From Theristus sp. LFF4_11 (lineage: Eukaryota > Nematoda > Chromadorea > Monhysterida > Xyalidae): 64,000 nucleotides of DNA. How positions within the stretch are numbered: the first letter of the stretch is position 1; every line of letters begins with the position of its first letter. The stretch is from NCBI GenBank assembly GCA_030248135.1, contig JASANC010004926.1, positions 1 to 64,000 on the forward strand. The letters run 5' to 3'. Position numbers and translations under genes: made by a program. The notes under the pieces were generated by a model, which saw only the letters and a list, made by a program, of their open reading frames with translations, made no database searches and was not told where the DNA came from. This document shows positions 1-12,469 of this stretch, one piece after another.

Positions 1-130
1 AACAGGTTTCCAATTAACCCCCATGGGGGATTATTTGTGGGGGGGGGATTATTTGGAAACTGGTCGGGGGGGTGGGGGTTTATTGGTGGGGGGATTAATG
101 GTGGGGGGGGGGGTTTAATGGGGGTAATAC
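1..130. repeat. G-rich low-complexity stretch
   Basis: Long runs of G separated by short ATTA/TTTAAT motifs lie directly before the foldback-like element. No coding potential is seen. It may be the edge of a G-rich repeat, and homopolymer lengths may be unreliable. Confidence 0.5.
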
Positions 131-3100
131 GGTACTAATGTTTTCGGATACGTAGAATCCAATGGTAATAACTATTTACTATTAACTTGTTGCAAATACG
201 TTTATTTTGCGGCTATTACATGCACAATAACTGTTCATGTCTTGACAAGACATTGTTATAAAATCTTTTTAACCGGCCAGCTTTGCCAAAAAATGCGAAC
301 ATGAAAACTGGGATAACGGTTTTCGAATACGTGGAGTTCAATGGTAATTACCGTTTTCTATTATTTTGTTTTGAATAGCTGCATTTTACTGTATTTAAGA
401 TCGGCTTTTTCAGAATACCGACCTCCCTTAGGCACAGTTTTTAAAAAGTTCTCAAATTTTGACGAAATTAGCACCAATCAAACCGCCTTGATGCGCTGAG
501 TTTGAAAATCATATTAATTTTTTAATTTGACTTGGTTTTATGTTTTAAAAAACGAAAAAAAAACCGTTTTTTGGGGATTTTTTTAGAAAAATGGCTCTAA
601 CTCGTCTCTGCATTAACTATTAACATAACTATTAACAAAATTCAAAAACCAATCGATTTCTCTTGTGTTCACGCATATTTTTTATGTCAACATTATCCTA
701 CAAAAAATGCTGTTTTATGCTCTAAATTTAAGAAAAACTAAAAGAGTTTGTGGTTTTTGCTGTGTTTAGGCACTTTTAAAGCGGATGCGGAGTAGGGTTG
801 CTAAGTGATTCTGAAAGCCCTTAAAAATGCTACAAGTATGCAAAAAATAAAAAAATTGATTGCCCTTTAAGAAGTAACGAAGCATTACAATATCGGTCGC
901 GCGCATACATAAAGGGTATTTCCCGGTTTGTCGACAAATTGTGGAGCAGCGGAGACAAAAACCAAAAAAGGGCAACTTTTTGCACTGAATCCGAAAAAAG
1001 TAAATGTCGTTGTGAAATTTTGCTACCGTAACCCAATATTTGCAATTTTTGGCTTTTTTGGCTCTTTTTTTTATTGTTTCTAATCCGTGTGGTGTCATAC
1101 TTGAACTAATCAGGCCAAATTTGGTATCAATCAGCTCCCCTTGATCAAGCGAACAACTTCCATTTAGATAGCGCAACTGTATTGTGATTACCGTAACCAG
1201 CAGAGCAAGGTTTTCACCATTTTTAACCATTTTTAGGCCTGAAAGTGACATTTTTGATCCCTGTAGTGTTCTAGTCGTTCCAATTGAATCAAATTTGTAT
1301 CAGTCAATTACTCTTGATCAGGCAAACAACTTTCATTCAGATACCGTAACCATAGCTTGACTTCCGTACCCCTTGAAGCACGGTATTCTACCAAGTTTTC
1401 ACCATTTTCAGGCATGAAATTGGTTTTATCGTCCATGCAGTGTTATACTTGAACGAATTTTTTCGGAGGCGTCTCAAAACACAGGAATATAAAAAAATTC
1501 ATTCATTTGTCTTTGGTAAATTTTCTGCTGCATTGGAATAGACAGGAGAGTCCGCCCAGCCGCCAGCACTCTTTGTTTTTGTTTTGTTTTGTTTTGAAAC
1601 ATGTTCAACTGAATGTGATTGTGTTTTTGTTTTGAATCACATGTGCTCTTTTGTGCGACGTTTCGTGTTGTTTTCTTTTTTCTTGTATTTGGTGCAAGTG
1701 TGTGTCCACGTCACAGCTCTTTTTATCTCGCGTTTTTCTGTGTGCTCTTGTGGCTTTTGTGTTCAGGGCATTCTTTTTGTTAACTAGCACTGTTACTTGC
1801 TTGCTGTTGCTCATCACTTGCTGTTAGCTGTATTTGGGATGGCACAGGAAAAATAAGAAGATCCTATAAACAAAAAAAAACAAAAATAAAAAAAAACAAA
1901 AAAAAGAAAAAAAAGAAAAAAAGAAAAAAAACAAGTGATAGAAAAACTGTAATGAAGAAAAGAAAAGCAACTGTGCCGTGTTTGTTTTGCTTTCTCTTGC
2001 TTAATTTAATCGTGCCTAAATGTCAATCGTGGTCGTTGTGTGCTAACTGATGTTGTCGGTTCGTGATCGCGCTATTTTATTTATTTCTTCTTTCAAGCTT
2101 CAACTGTGTTTGCGCGTTTTTTTTAACATTCATTGTTTCTGACTGTCGACGGTTGGTTTTATTTTGTGGATTTTGTTTCTTTGTGTGAATACCCGGGCAG
2201 CCATCTGCCCATTCGTTTGCATCGACTTTTTGCTTGCTTTCATTCATGCATTCACCAATTTCATCAATAATCTTGTGTTTCTTTAGGTGTTTTTTTGTGA
2301 CATCAATTGTGTTTGTTTTGCATAATGGAAGTTTTGTGAATGTGTTGATGTGAACTGGCCGTGAGGCTTACAAATAAACTTGATTTATTTATATTTGATT
2401 TGAATCTAGTCAAATTTAACATCAATCGACTTCCCGTTGATTTATGTATGCGCGCGACCGATATTGTAATGCTTCGTTACTTCTTAAAGAGAAATCGATT
2501 TTTTTCTTTTTTGCATACTTGTAGCATTTTTCAAGGGCTTTCAGAATCACTTAGCAACCCTACTCCGCATCCGCTTAAAAAGTGCCTAAACACAGCAAAA
2601 ACCACAAACTCTTTTAGTTTTTCTTAAATTTAGCTAGAGCATAAAACAGCATTTTTTTGTAGAATAATGTTAACATAAAAAATATGCGTGAACACAAGAG
2701 AAATCGATTGGTTTTTTAATTTTGTTAATAGTTATGTTAATGTTAATGCAGAGTTAAAGCCATTTTTCTAAAAAAATCCCCCAAAAAACGGTTTTTCCGA
2801 TTTTAAAACATAAAACCGGGTCAAATTAAAAAATAAATATGATTTTCGAACTCAGCGCATCAAAGCGGTTTGATTGGTGCTAATTTCGTCAAAATTTGAG
2901 AACTTTTTAAAAAACTGTGCCTAAGGGGGGTCGGTATTCTGAAAAAGCCGATCTTAAATGCAGTAAAATGCAGCTATTCAAAGCAAAATAATAGAAAATG
3001 GTAACCACCATTGAACTCCACGTATTCGAAAACCGTTATCCCAGTTTTCATGTTCGCATTTTTTGGCAAAGCTGGCCGGTTAAAAAGATTTATAACAATG

Positions 3101-3222
3101 TCTTGTCAAGACATGAACAGTTATTATGCATGTAATAGTCGCAAAATAAACGTATTTGCAACAAGTTAATAGTAAATAGTTATTACCATTAGATTCTATG
3201 TATCCGAAAACATTAGTATCAG
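131..3222. mobile_element. Foldback-like element with ~780-bp inverted arms
   Basis: The arm at about 131-912 is the near-identical reverse complement of about 2444-3222; for example TACTAATGTTTTCGGATA at the left end returns inverted at the right end. The centre (913-2443) has no convincing transposase. It holds a degenerate direct duplication of roughly 190 bp (about 1075-1250 and 1255-1455, both with a TTGATCA and CCGTAACC motif) and an A-rich run (1868-1940). No clear target-site duplication was found. Long arms with an unrelated centre suggest a foldback or palindromic non-autonomous DNA element; the superfamily is unassigned. Confidence 0.8.
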
Positions 3223-3796
3223 TTTTATTATTGGCATTTCTATGCACATTTTCAACGCAATTGCTTGAAAAACTGTATATTTCGCGTTTTTCATGGCGGT
3301 CGACGACAAAAGTTGCTTTGTTACATTCTTATAAAGTTATTGCCCCCGGAAATTTTTTTTGCATCTTGTAGCGGAGAATTTGGGCTATCTTTTGGCACTA
3401 TTGAAATTTTCCAGACCCTGTGGTCCTGGGAGTTATGAGCAAATTTGTGTTGAAAAACTTGTGACTTTCGGCCTAAAACTGACTTTTGAGTGCAAGGTCT
3501 GAAAAATACGGTACATACCCAGAAAAATGCGCTGAACAACGTGGTAAAGTTGGATTTTTGATTTGAATCCCCCAAAACCCAAAAAAATTGTTTTTCTGAC
3601 AAAAGCCAAAAATTTACCAAAAATCGGCCAAAATCTAAATTTGCCTGTAGTGAGCCATAGGGTTGGAGTTTTGGGCTAAAAATTGGTATGCGTAATAAGT
3701 ACCCTTAGTAGGTTGGTTTCGGCACAAAAACTCGAAATATCAAAATTTAGCGATGGGCCGCGACCTGTACCGCTCTTATGGGCAACACGTTTTAAA
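3223..3796. other. Intergenic, no gene seen
   Basis: AT-rich sequence between two palindromic repeats. The short open frames look like chance, and no motif was recognised. Confidence 0.5.
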
Positions 3797-5254
3797 TTAA
3801 AATAAAAAGCGCGTCACAAGACACCTGAAATCCTGTTACAATTACAAATCAAGGTCGCTGAGTCTGCATATAATGTTTATTTTGCTATACTGATTACTCC
3901 GCACCCTAAAAACGGCCTCTATGGGGACGGAAAGGGGAAAAAACTGGAAAAAATCGGAAACTAATCAAAAAATATATGAAAACTGTGCCGTAAATACAAA
4001 TCGAGGTTGCTGAGTCTGAATATGATGTTTATATTGCTATACGGATTACTCCGCACCCTAAAAGCAGCGTCTATGGAGACAGAAAGGGAAAAAATTAAAA
4101 AAATCAGAAATTGGTCAAAAAAATTTGGAAACTATGCCGTAAATACAAATTGAGGTCGCTGAGTCCGAATATAATGTTTATTTTGCTATACGGATTACTA
4201 CACACCCTAAAAACAGTTTTTATAGGGACGAAAAGGGAGAAATCCGGAGAAAATCGAAAACTAGTCAAAAAATCAGAAAACTGTGCCATAAATAAAAATC
4301 AAGGTCGCTCAGTCCGAATATAATGCTTATTTGGCCATACGGATTACCCCGCACCCTAAAAACGGTCTCTATAGGGACGAAAAAGGAGAAATCTGGAAAA
4401 AATCGGAAACTAGTCAAAAAATCTGAAAACTGTCCCATAAATAGAAATCAAGGTCGCTCAGTCCGAATATGCTGTTCATTTTGCCATGCGGATTGCTCCG
4501 CACTCTAAAAATAGTTTTTACAGGGATGAAAATGAAGAAAATTGAAAAAATCCGGAAACTAGCCAAAAAATCTGAATCGATGTCGCTGAGTCCGAATATG
4601 ATGTATATTTTGCTATACGGATTCTTTTGACTAGTTTCCGATTTTCTTTAGATTTCTCGCTTTTCGTCCCTATAGAAGCTGTTTTTAGGGTGCGTAGGTA
4701 ACCGTAAGGCAAAATAAAAACATCATATTCAAACTCAGCGATCTCGGTTTGTGTTTGTGGCATAGTTTTCTGATTTTTTAACTAGTTTTGATTATTTTTT
4801 AATTTTTCCCTTTTCGTCCAAATAGAGGCCGTTTTTAGGGTGCGAAATAATTCATATGGCAAAATAAACTTTATATTCGAACTCAGCGACTTCGGTTTGT
4901 ATTTACGGCACAGTTTAAATTTTTTTTGACTAGTTTCCGATTTTTTTAATGTTTTTTCTTTTTCTGTCCCCATAGAAGCTGTTTTTAGGGTGCGGAGTAA
5001 TCCGTATAACAAAATAAACATCATATTCAGACTCAGCAACCTCGATTTGTATTTACGGCACAGTTTTCATTTATTTTTTGATTAGTTTCCAATTTTTTCC
5101 AGTTTTTTCCCTTTCCGTCCCCATAGAGGCCGTTTTTAGGGTGCGGAGTAATCCGTATAGCAAAATAAACATTATATGCAGACTCAGCGACCTTGATTTG
5201 TAATTGTAACAGGATTTCAGGTGTCTTGTGACGCGCTTTTTATTTTAATTTAAT
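3797..5254. repeat. Palindromic satellite, ~149-bp unit
   Basis: A unit containing AAGGTCGCTGAGTC, then CGGATTACTCCGCACCCTAA, recurs with starts near 3851, 4003, 4152, 4301, 4450 and a truncated 4579 (spacing 149-152 bp). At about 4620 orientation flips, and the same unit runs inverted to 5254 with CTCAGC anchors near 4734, 4882, 5032 and 5183. The outer ends match as reverse complements (AAAAAGCGCGTCACAAG against CTTGTGACGCGCTTTTT). The whole block is an inverted repeat whose arms are themselves tandem arrays. Short open frames within it are by-products of the repeat. Confidence 0.9.
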
Positions 5255-5519
5255 TTTTAAGGAAATTTCCCTCCTGATCCCCATGGCATACGCGTTTAGG
5301 GAACAGTAGAAACGTCGGGCAAAATTCTAAATAAGATTTTTGAACTCAGCGTACCCGAAAACCCATCTTTAGTCACGGTTGCAGCACCTGAGGTGGCCCC
5401 AAAAAATTTGGGGGTGGGAGGAAACACCCTGCATGCGGCATATTGACCAAAAACGCATGCGACAAGCCATTTTGTTTTGTATCGTGTGAGTCCCGGCGAC
5501 GCTTTATGAAGCTGAAATT

Positions 5520-5975
5520 TTACATGTATATACGTTTTTCGCAGATCTTTCAGAATTACCTAGAAACTATACCCCACAAACGTTTCTAAAGTACCAAAAA
5601 ACGTGAAAAACCACCAACCTCTGCAGTTTTTTAAAAATACAAAACATGAAAAAACATTTTCAACCTATAGTATAAGAGCGAAAAATGTGCGCAAACACAA
5701 GGGGAATTGATTGGTGTTTGATTTTTGTTAATAGCTTCAAGCAGAAGCGAGCTAGAGCAGTTTTGCTACAAGGGGGTCGAAAATTAGGTTTTTTCCAATT
5801 TTGAAGCATAAAGAAAGCTTGGATTAACATAAAAATATGATTTTCGAACTCAGGGCATCAAGGCGGTTCGATTGGTTTTAAATTTGACTGAATTTGAAAA
5901 CTTTTTTGAAATTGTGCCTAGAGGTGTGGAGGCCGGGTCGGTCGACTCAAAAAGCCTATCTTAAACTGTTCCTTC
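5520..5975 (+). repeat. Diverged third copy of the foldback arm
   Basis: This segment follows the same order of motifs as the right arm of the first element (about 2520-2960): CTTTCAGAATTAC, GCGCAAACACAAG, GATTTTCGAACTCAG, GCATCAAGGCGG and a GTGCCTA motif. Many substitutions mark it as an older single-arm copy of the same family. Confidence 0.7.
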
Positions 5976-8900
5976 TTTCAATGACCGTAATTCGTGCTTT
6001 TCTTCTTGAAAGTCTGTTCAAATTGAAATGGCTGCAGTAGAAGGAAAAAAACAAAAATCAGAAACGGTCGAAGTCAGAAACACGTTATGAGGAGGCATAT
6101 CAAGTTTTTCTTCAGCATTTTCTGCAAAATGTGCATGTTTGTTTGCATGAAAAAGATGTGCGAAGTGCGACTCTGAAAATACAAATTAGATTCAGGTCGC
6201 TGGAGCTGGACACACACAGACAAGCAGCGGAGTATGAAAAGCTGGCCATGAATGCTAAACGAATAAATGTAAAAACTTTATTGGCATTTTCTTTTAACTT
6301 AATCAAAACGAAACGTGGGAGGGATACATGTGTTTGTTTTGTATAGCGTTAATTTCGTTCAAGCAAATGTACCGAAAATGCAGAAAACAGTAAATGTTTC
6401 AATTTTCTTGCCCTCCGACATAGAAAGAAACTAAAGTGTTGCTCAATCAAACATAAATCGAGTAAAAAATGCTGAGCATAAAAATAAATACAACTATTCG
6501 CGTCAGGGAAGCGAATTAGTATTGTGCCATCTTCTGACAGCTTATGTCTCGCCAACCAACCGATTTGCTGTACGTCAGGTATAAACAGGCCTTAACACAG
6601 CCCCTTTAGTCGAATTCTGCTGAAATTTTGCACACCTATAAGTAATTCTTTAACGCAACATCCCCTAAAAATTTTATCCAAATCGGTTCATTGGTCGGCG
6701 AGATATGAGCTGTCAAAAGGTGGTACACTACTTACGCGCCACACTGTATAAAAATCATGAAAAACGATTTTTTAGTCAGTGTCTAAAACAAGAAACCAAA
6801 CAAATGCAAAAAGGGAGCTGCAAGCTCTTTCTGAACAAAGAGTTTCATTTATTTTTCGGCTAAAATCAAACAAAGTTACACACAGAATTTTTTGTGTTAT
6901 GATCGGTTTGGTTGGAGGAAAAATTTCTCGCATTAAAAATTGAGTGCGCAAATGAGAAATGGTTTATGCAAGCAGATTTGCTGAATTTACTGTACGAAGC
7001 GCTTTACTTCGTCAGTTTCCGGCAAAAAAACGCTTTATTATGTATATGAGCAGCAGGTTTCAAACGGAAAATGAGCCACGCAAGCCAAATATAAACTTGA
7101 ATGTCTCTCCCGAAGGACTTTTGCAGCGCGCACTCACTGTGGAGCTTGCTTGCCGGAAAATCAAGTCGATTTTTTCTTCCAACTATGTTTGCTTAGCATA
7201 AATGGTAGAAACGTGCGTAAATGAATTGCAGGGATTTACGCAAATAAGCACCGAAACACGCGACGTTTGTTTTTTTTTTGGGTGCGGCACGAGTAATGAG
7301 GTGGAAAGGAAAAAGCATCATTGAAGATGTCAAGTGCACATGAACAAAACCGAAAACGAAGTTTGAGCGTGTCTGAACGATTTAGTTCAGTTTGGTGAAA
7401 AATATTGTACATACATACATGTGAATCGACAGCGGTGAAAACAGAACACAGCGTTGTGTATGTCGATCTGTCGTTTTTTTGTTTGCAATGGCCGCATACA
7501 ACCTTCTTCCATAGATTCTTTAGGAAGGGAAGGTAGGGAGGGAACGCAGTTTTAACAAGGAAACCTATAGAGTCAAATGATCAAGAAATCAGATTTCCCA
7601 GACGAAAACGCCAAGATTGATTCACTTGCATAAAAAGAACGTTTTGCGTTCATACGCGGCTGGCTGGTGTCACTGTGCCAGCTGAAAACATATATCCCTA
7701 TGAATTTCGCTTGCGTTTTTTAACGTTAGGCCGAATCTCTCAAACGTAAGAAGTACACACGAAAGCAAGGTTTTTGTGTGTTTTACGTTTCTTGAGCAAC
7801 CTGCGCTGCTTGCGACCGAACGCATCGCGCATTTGTCAAACTCAAACGTGACACCGTCAGCATTTAAAAGGCTAAAATACGGTATGATCGTGCTGGTTTT
7901 TGTCGTTGAGGATTGCAGTAACCGGAAGTCAAATGCGTACACTTCAAGTACTTTCTGCCTTAACTTGCGTAAACTAATGTAGCGCAGAATACAACACAAA
8001 CCGATAGTTTTTTTTAACAAAAGACATTGAAAGCGCGTGTGCATGCATACGACACCATGCCCCAATTTTCTGACCGAATATGATCATGAAAAACACAACA
8101 AAACAGAAAACACAAATTCGTCATCTTCATGATTTCATGTACGTGGAATATCAGCGGGCCGCTTTCTGATACGATAAAACTTGGCGATAAAAAACAAATG
8201 ACGCGATACTCATATGTACCCAGGGGCAGACACGGAACCAAAACTGTCAGTCATGCTTGATGGTCTTGGTAGTAGACATTTTCAGCAAACTAACTGAGAC
8301 GGCCACGGAACAGTGGCTGACATAAAAAGCGTTGATATCAATGCCAGCTGACAGGACATGTACGGTATTCAGAAAACGTGGCTTGTTTTCATTTTTTGTC
8401 GAACCATACGAATTTTTCTTAACCCGCAGCTGCGTTCAGACTTTCGATGTTTCAGGAATGGTTTTTTCGATGTGTTCGTTGGATTCCGTAAATTTTCACA
8501 GACATCCTTACGCTAAACATCGAAATTCCATTCTTGAAACATCGAAAAAATCTGAACGCAACTGCTGAATCGAGTTTATCAAATGGGTTCACAATAGTTT
8601 TGAAACTTGTACATGCTGAAAATATTTTCACAAGAGTGTGGTATTGAAAATTTATCGACTTTTCTTCCAAAAGAACAAACAATGCACTCAGCATTGAGTG
8701 GCAAATAATCAATAGAAACTTATTTTCTTCAAATAAACCCCATTAGTGACGATATCAACCCCAAATGTATGGTACCTGCCATAGGTACCATAGGTACTCC
8801 CTGCCAAAGAAAAGCACGTTTTGCATGAGACGATAAAAAAGTGCTCGGGTTTAAAATGGCACTTTCGCATTTCCGGTCTATTTAGCGGTGTTTGCAGAAT

Positions 8901-9369
8901 TATTGAACGACAAAAGTTACAGTTTTCACTTTTCAGCTATAGTAAAGAATCGAATCGTATACTTTTCAAGAATGGCTAACATAAAAAAACACAGCAATAC
9001 ATAACGGCAGACGATAATATCCTGTACAATTTTTGTATTACAAAAGCCAGGTATGCGAGCTTATTAAGTTTCTTTTTCGTACTGGGCTTGAAACCTGATT
9101 TTCCTGCTGAAAAATTACTGACCAACGTTGAGGAAACCCCGTTGTATGCTTGTTTTTGTTAACGTTCAGTCGGATCCAGTACACGAATGGATGTCACTTG
9201 GTCGAGTTACACGATTAATGAGAAAAATCCAGAATTATACGTAAACCTGACAAGCATATCAAGAGAAGCACTATCAAGAAAAGTTATGGTAAGCGAAAAA
9301 CAAGCCAAAGAATATACGTAGTACGTACGTATCGTACATACATGTTAAAACATATGCAGTTGATCAGAA
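5976..9369. other. Intergenic, no gene seen
   Basis: AT-rich DNA with no recognisable protein. Near 6640-6750 there is a transposon-end-like sequence ending in CGCGCCACACTGTAT with no partner arm found. A short palindrome built on GGTACC lies near 8770-8795. Confidence 0.4.
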
Positions 9370-9850
9370 GGCGTGCGTACAATCGCGGCCCGACAATCGC
9401 GGCCTGAAATATCGCAGCCCAGACAATCGCGGCCTAGACAACAGCAGTCTGGGTTAATTCGCGGCCTGGACGGACAATCGCGGCCCACAAAACTTTCATG
9501 CTCTGTCACTGTTTTAGTGCCTCTAGTTTTAGTCATTTTGTTGTTTCCATGTTCATATGAGCGCCGGGTTCACGCTGAAAAAAATGTCCGAACTCGTGTC
9601 CGGTGACGTGGTGACTTGAAGTTTGACATAATTTTTTAATGAACGGTTAAAGCTAGCGGTCATTTGTCAGTCTGTTGACAGAGCATAAAAATTTCGTGGG
9701 CCGCGCTTCACCGAACCGCGATTGTAGGGCGGCAATTGTACGGGCCGCGAATATACGGTCGCCATTGTCCAGGCGCAATCTTTCAGGCCGCGATACTCCG
9801 GCCGCGATTTTCCAGGCCGCGATTCCGTGGGTCGCGATTGTGCATTAACC
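9370..9850. mobile_element. Foldback-like element with GCGGCC minisatellite arms
   Basis: The left arm (9370-9495) repeats a degenerate 15-bp motif, ACAATCGCGGCCCAG, about seven times. The right arm (about 9690-9850) repeats its reverse complement (GGCCGCGATT) about eight times. The 8-bp sequence GATCAGAA occurs directly before (9362-9369) and after (9851-9858), which fits a target-site duplication. About 200 bp of ordinary AT-rich sequence lies between the arms and no transposase is present. Inverted arms made of short tandem repeats are the hallmark of Foldback/Galileo-type elements (P superfamily, 7-8 bp duplications in flies); the assignment is inference. Confidence 0.75.
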
Positions 9851-9858
9851 GATCAGAA

Positions 9859-12469
9859 ACTAATAAAGCGGCAGCAGGGCTTTAAAAAATCTCTTGTTTA
9901 TAACAGAAATGATTTTTGTTTTCTAATTAAACGACATATAATGGAGGGTTAAAGAACTGACATATGACCGATACGTTGCATTGCTTCAAATTGGGTTCAG
10001 CAGGATATTATTTTTACAACAGGCCCAAAAACAACTGGCCGTTTCTGGTTATTTTGCCTCTGTGGGATAGAAGGAAAATGACCAAATCAGTTGCAAACTA
10101 ACATCGGTGATTGCAATGAACCCGTGGAAGACAGCGCAGCCCTTCTCGAAGAAAATTTTAATGATTATGTCAGTTTTATTCAGAATGATGATAAGTCAAA
10201 AACCTGAAATTTGTGATTTTTCACTTTTTTGAAAGAAAGGTAAAGAAAGCAACAGATGCAGACAAAATTGTTGAAAGTATTGGGAAAAAGTTCGAACCTT
10301 AGTTTTGCAGTGATTTAAAATTTGCAGCCTTATATCTCAAACCAGACGCGAGGCAGCAGTTTCAAATCCGGTAGTTATTTTTCGGCCCACCCTGCCCTGT
10401 AGAACCATCAAATGATAAAAACGTTTACATCCACATCATTTAACATGGTTGTGAGAGATCAGCGCAAAAAAATCTTTAGAAATAATGTTTCTAAACAAGC
10501 GTGTATGATTGAATTAGGTTGGGTCTGCACTTTCCAGGTCGGTTGCCTGTGTAAATTTACTTATTTTTTAATTTAGATCTTGAGTGGCAAGAAACATGGG
10601 CATGCATACGAGCGCGATTCTATTAATTTGTCAACGCAACATAAAAGAACATAAAATTTCGTTCCAGCAAAAGGTTTTTCTTTACAATTTTGGAGGCTCC
10701 CGCAGTATTAAAAAAACTACATGCGTTCAAGTGCTCAGACATTACTTTTTTGCACTGCTTTCGTTGCAAACTATCACAGTGTTCATATGATCTTAAGTCG
10801 CTGAAAAACAACAGACTAAAATTTATAGACTTCCACCACAAGTCTACTTGAAACACAAATGTGGCTTTGTGGCGCTGCAAAGAATACAAGAAAAAAAACC
10901 TGGTTTATTCAAGAATAAAACTTTTTCAGAAAGAACATTTTCTTTCAGAAGAACATGCAGACTTCTGAGGAACGATGAAGGCCAAAAACAAAGCGCATCG
11001 TTTGGCGTCGGAAGTCAGCTGATCCCAAGTGAATGGCATGCAGGAGAGAAACAAGGATAGAATAAAATAGTAAAAAAACAAAAGCTGTTACAATCCGTTA
11101 AAGCTGCTTGGTGTGCTTTTTTTGTTTTTTGCTTCTTTTAAAAACAAACAAATAAGATTGAAAAGTAGGGCAGTACATGTAATAGGTATGATGCAATTGG
11201 TTGTGGTTGTAAAACCTAAAAAACGTCTTTAGTTTTCAAAATTGTAAACTTTAAATGTACGACATTTATGACTTTCGCTGTTTGAATGCTAAATTTTAAT
11301 ATTTTTTTTAATTTTATCTGTTTGAATCGCTTCTGTTACTTCTGCATTTTTGTTATTGATCAATATTTGTATTACTAATTTATACTATTTTATTTTTTTT
11401 TACCAAAAAACTGACCAAACTTACTTTGCTGCTTATCGCTCGAGATGTCACCCTGAAGACGGCCGCTTCAAAAAGCTGATCTACAAAAATCTTCAACAAT
11501 TTCACAGGTTTTCATTGTTACAGCAAATAGTGAAACACATCGGAAGATCTTCAACTAAACTCAACTAAACCATGAAGACAACAATACAACCAACTAAAAA
11601 TGCAAATTATTGCTCTGCAAACGGAAAAAGCAGTTCATGTGCGCCAAATTGTGTTTGAAAAATTTGCTAAACACGGATTCAATGAATTCCCATGGTATAT
11701 ATTTGCGTGTGAAAACTAAGTTTATCTGCAATGTTTGTTTTTGTGGTTCGCTCGGCTTCATGAGTGGGGCATCCACATGACATTCTGACACCACTGCGAC
11801 ACCGCATAAATTCACTGCACCGTCAAAATGTTTCTTCGCAAAGCGGTGTTTCAAGTTATCAGCGTCAAAAAACGTTGTAAATCAACATTTTTATCTTCCG
11901 GAACACAAAATTTCAAAAGACAATTCATCGTCTCCGTTGCAAACAAAGGTGCATGCCAATTTTACCAAAAAATATGACGGCAAATCATCTTAGCTCATGT
12001 TCTCCACGCAGAATGAGATTTATCAACGTTTTGGCGGTTATCTTGTTGAGCCTAAACCTTTGGGAAGTACTCTTGTCCCATAAAACAAAACGGAATCAGC
12101 CGGTCAGAGAAAACGTGATTTGTGTTTTGTTATCTGCACCAGCGACGTGGGCGCACAAGTTCAAGTATGGATGCGTTTTTGATTTATGTCGTCTTTCAGA
12201 ACCGTTAGAAAGATTTACGATTATACAGTACGATGTAGTGTCTCACGTGTATTTCTGAAAAAAATCAAGTACATGTCATTCGATTCAGCTGAATATTGAT
12301 GTGAGTTCTTGTCATTGAAAAAAGTGACATTAATTGACAAAAAATACATTGTACATTTGAAAATCATGGGAGCTACAATGCCTTAATATGGTTGTAATGG
12401 ACGATGAGTTGCTCATGACAGGACATGTAAATCTGGTGTTAAATTCTAGACTACTCGTTCGCACGTGTA
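9859..12469. other. Intergenic, no gene seen
   Basis: AT-rich. Several open frames of 60-100 codons occur on both strands, but none shows a domain, a splice pattern or a composition that looks coding. Confidence 0.4.

Noticed and set aside
766..1251. 161-codon open frame (-) in the foldback-like element
   Set aside because: It spans the inverted arm and the degenerate duplications, shows no transposase motif, and part of it recurs by virtue of the repeat.
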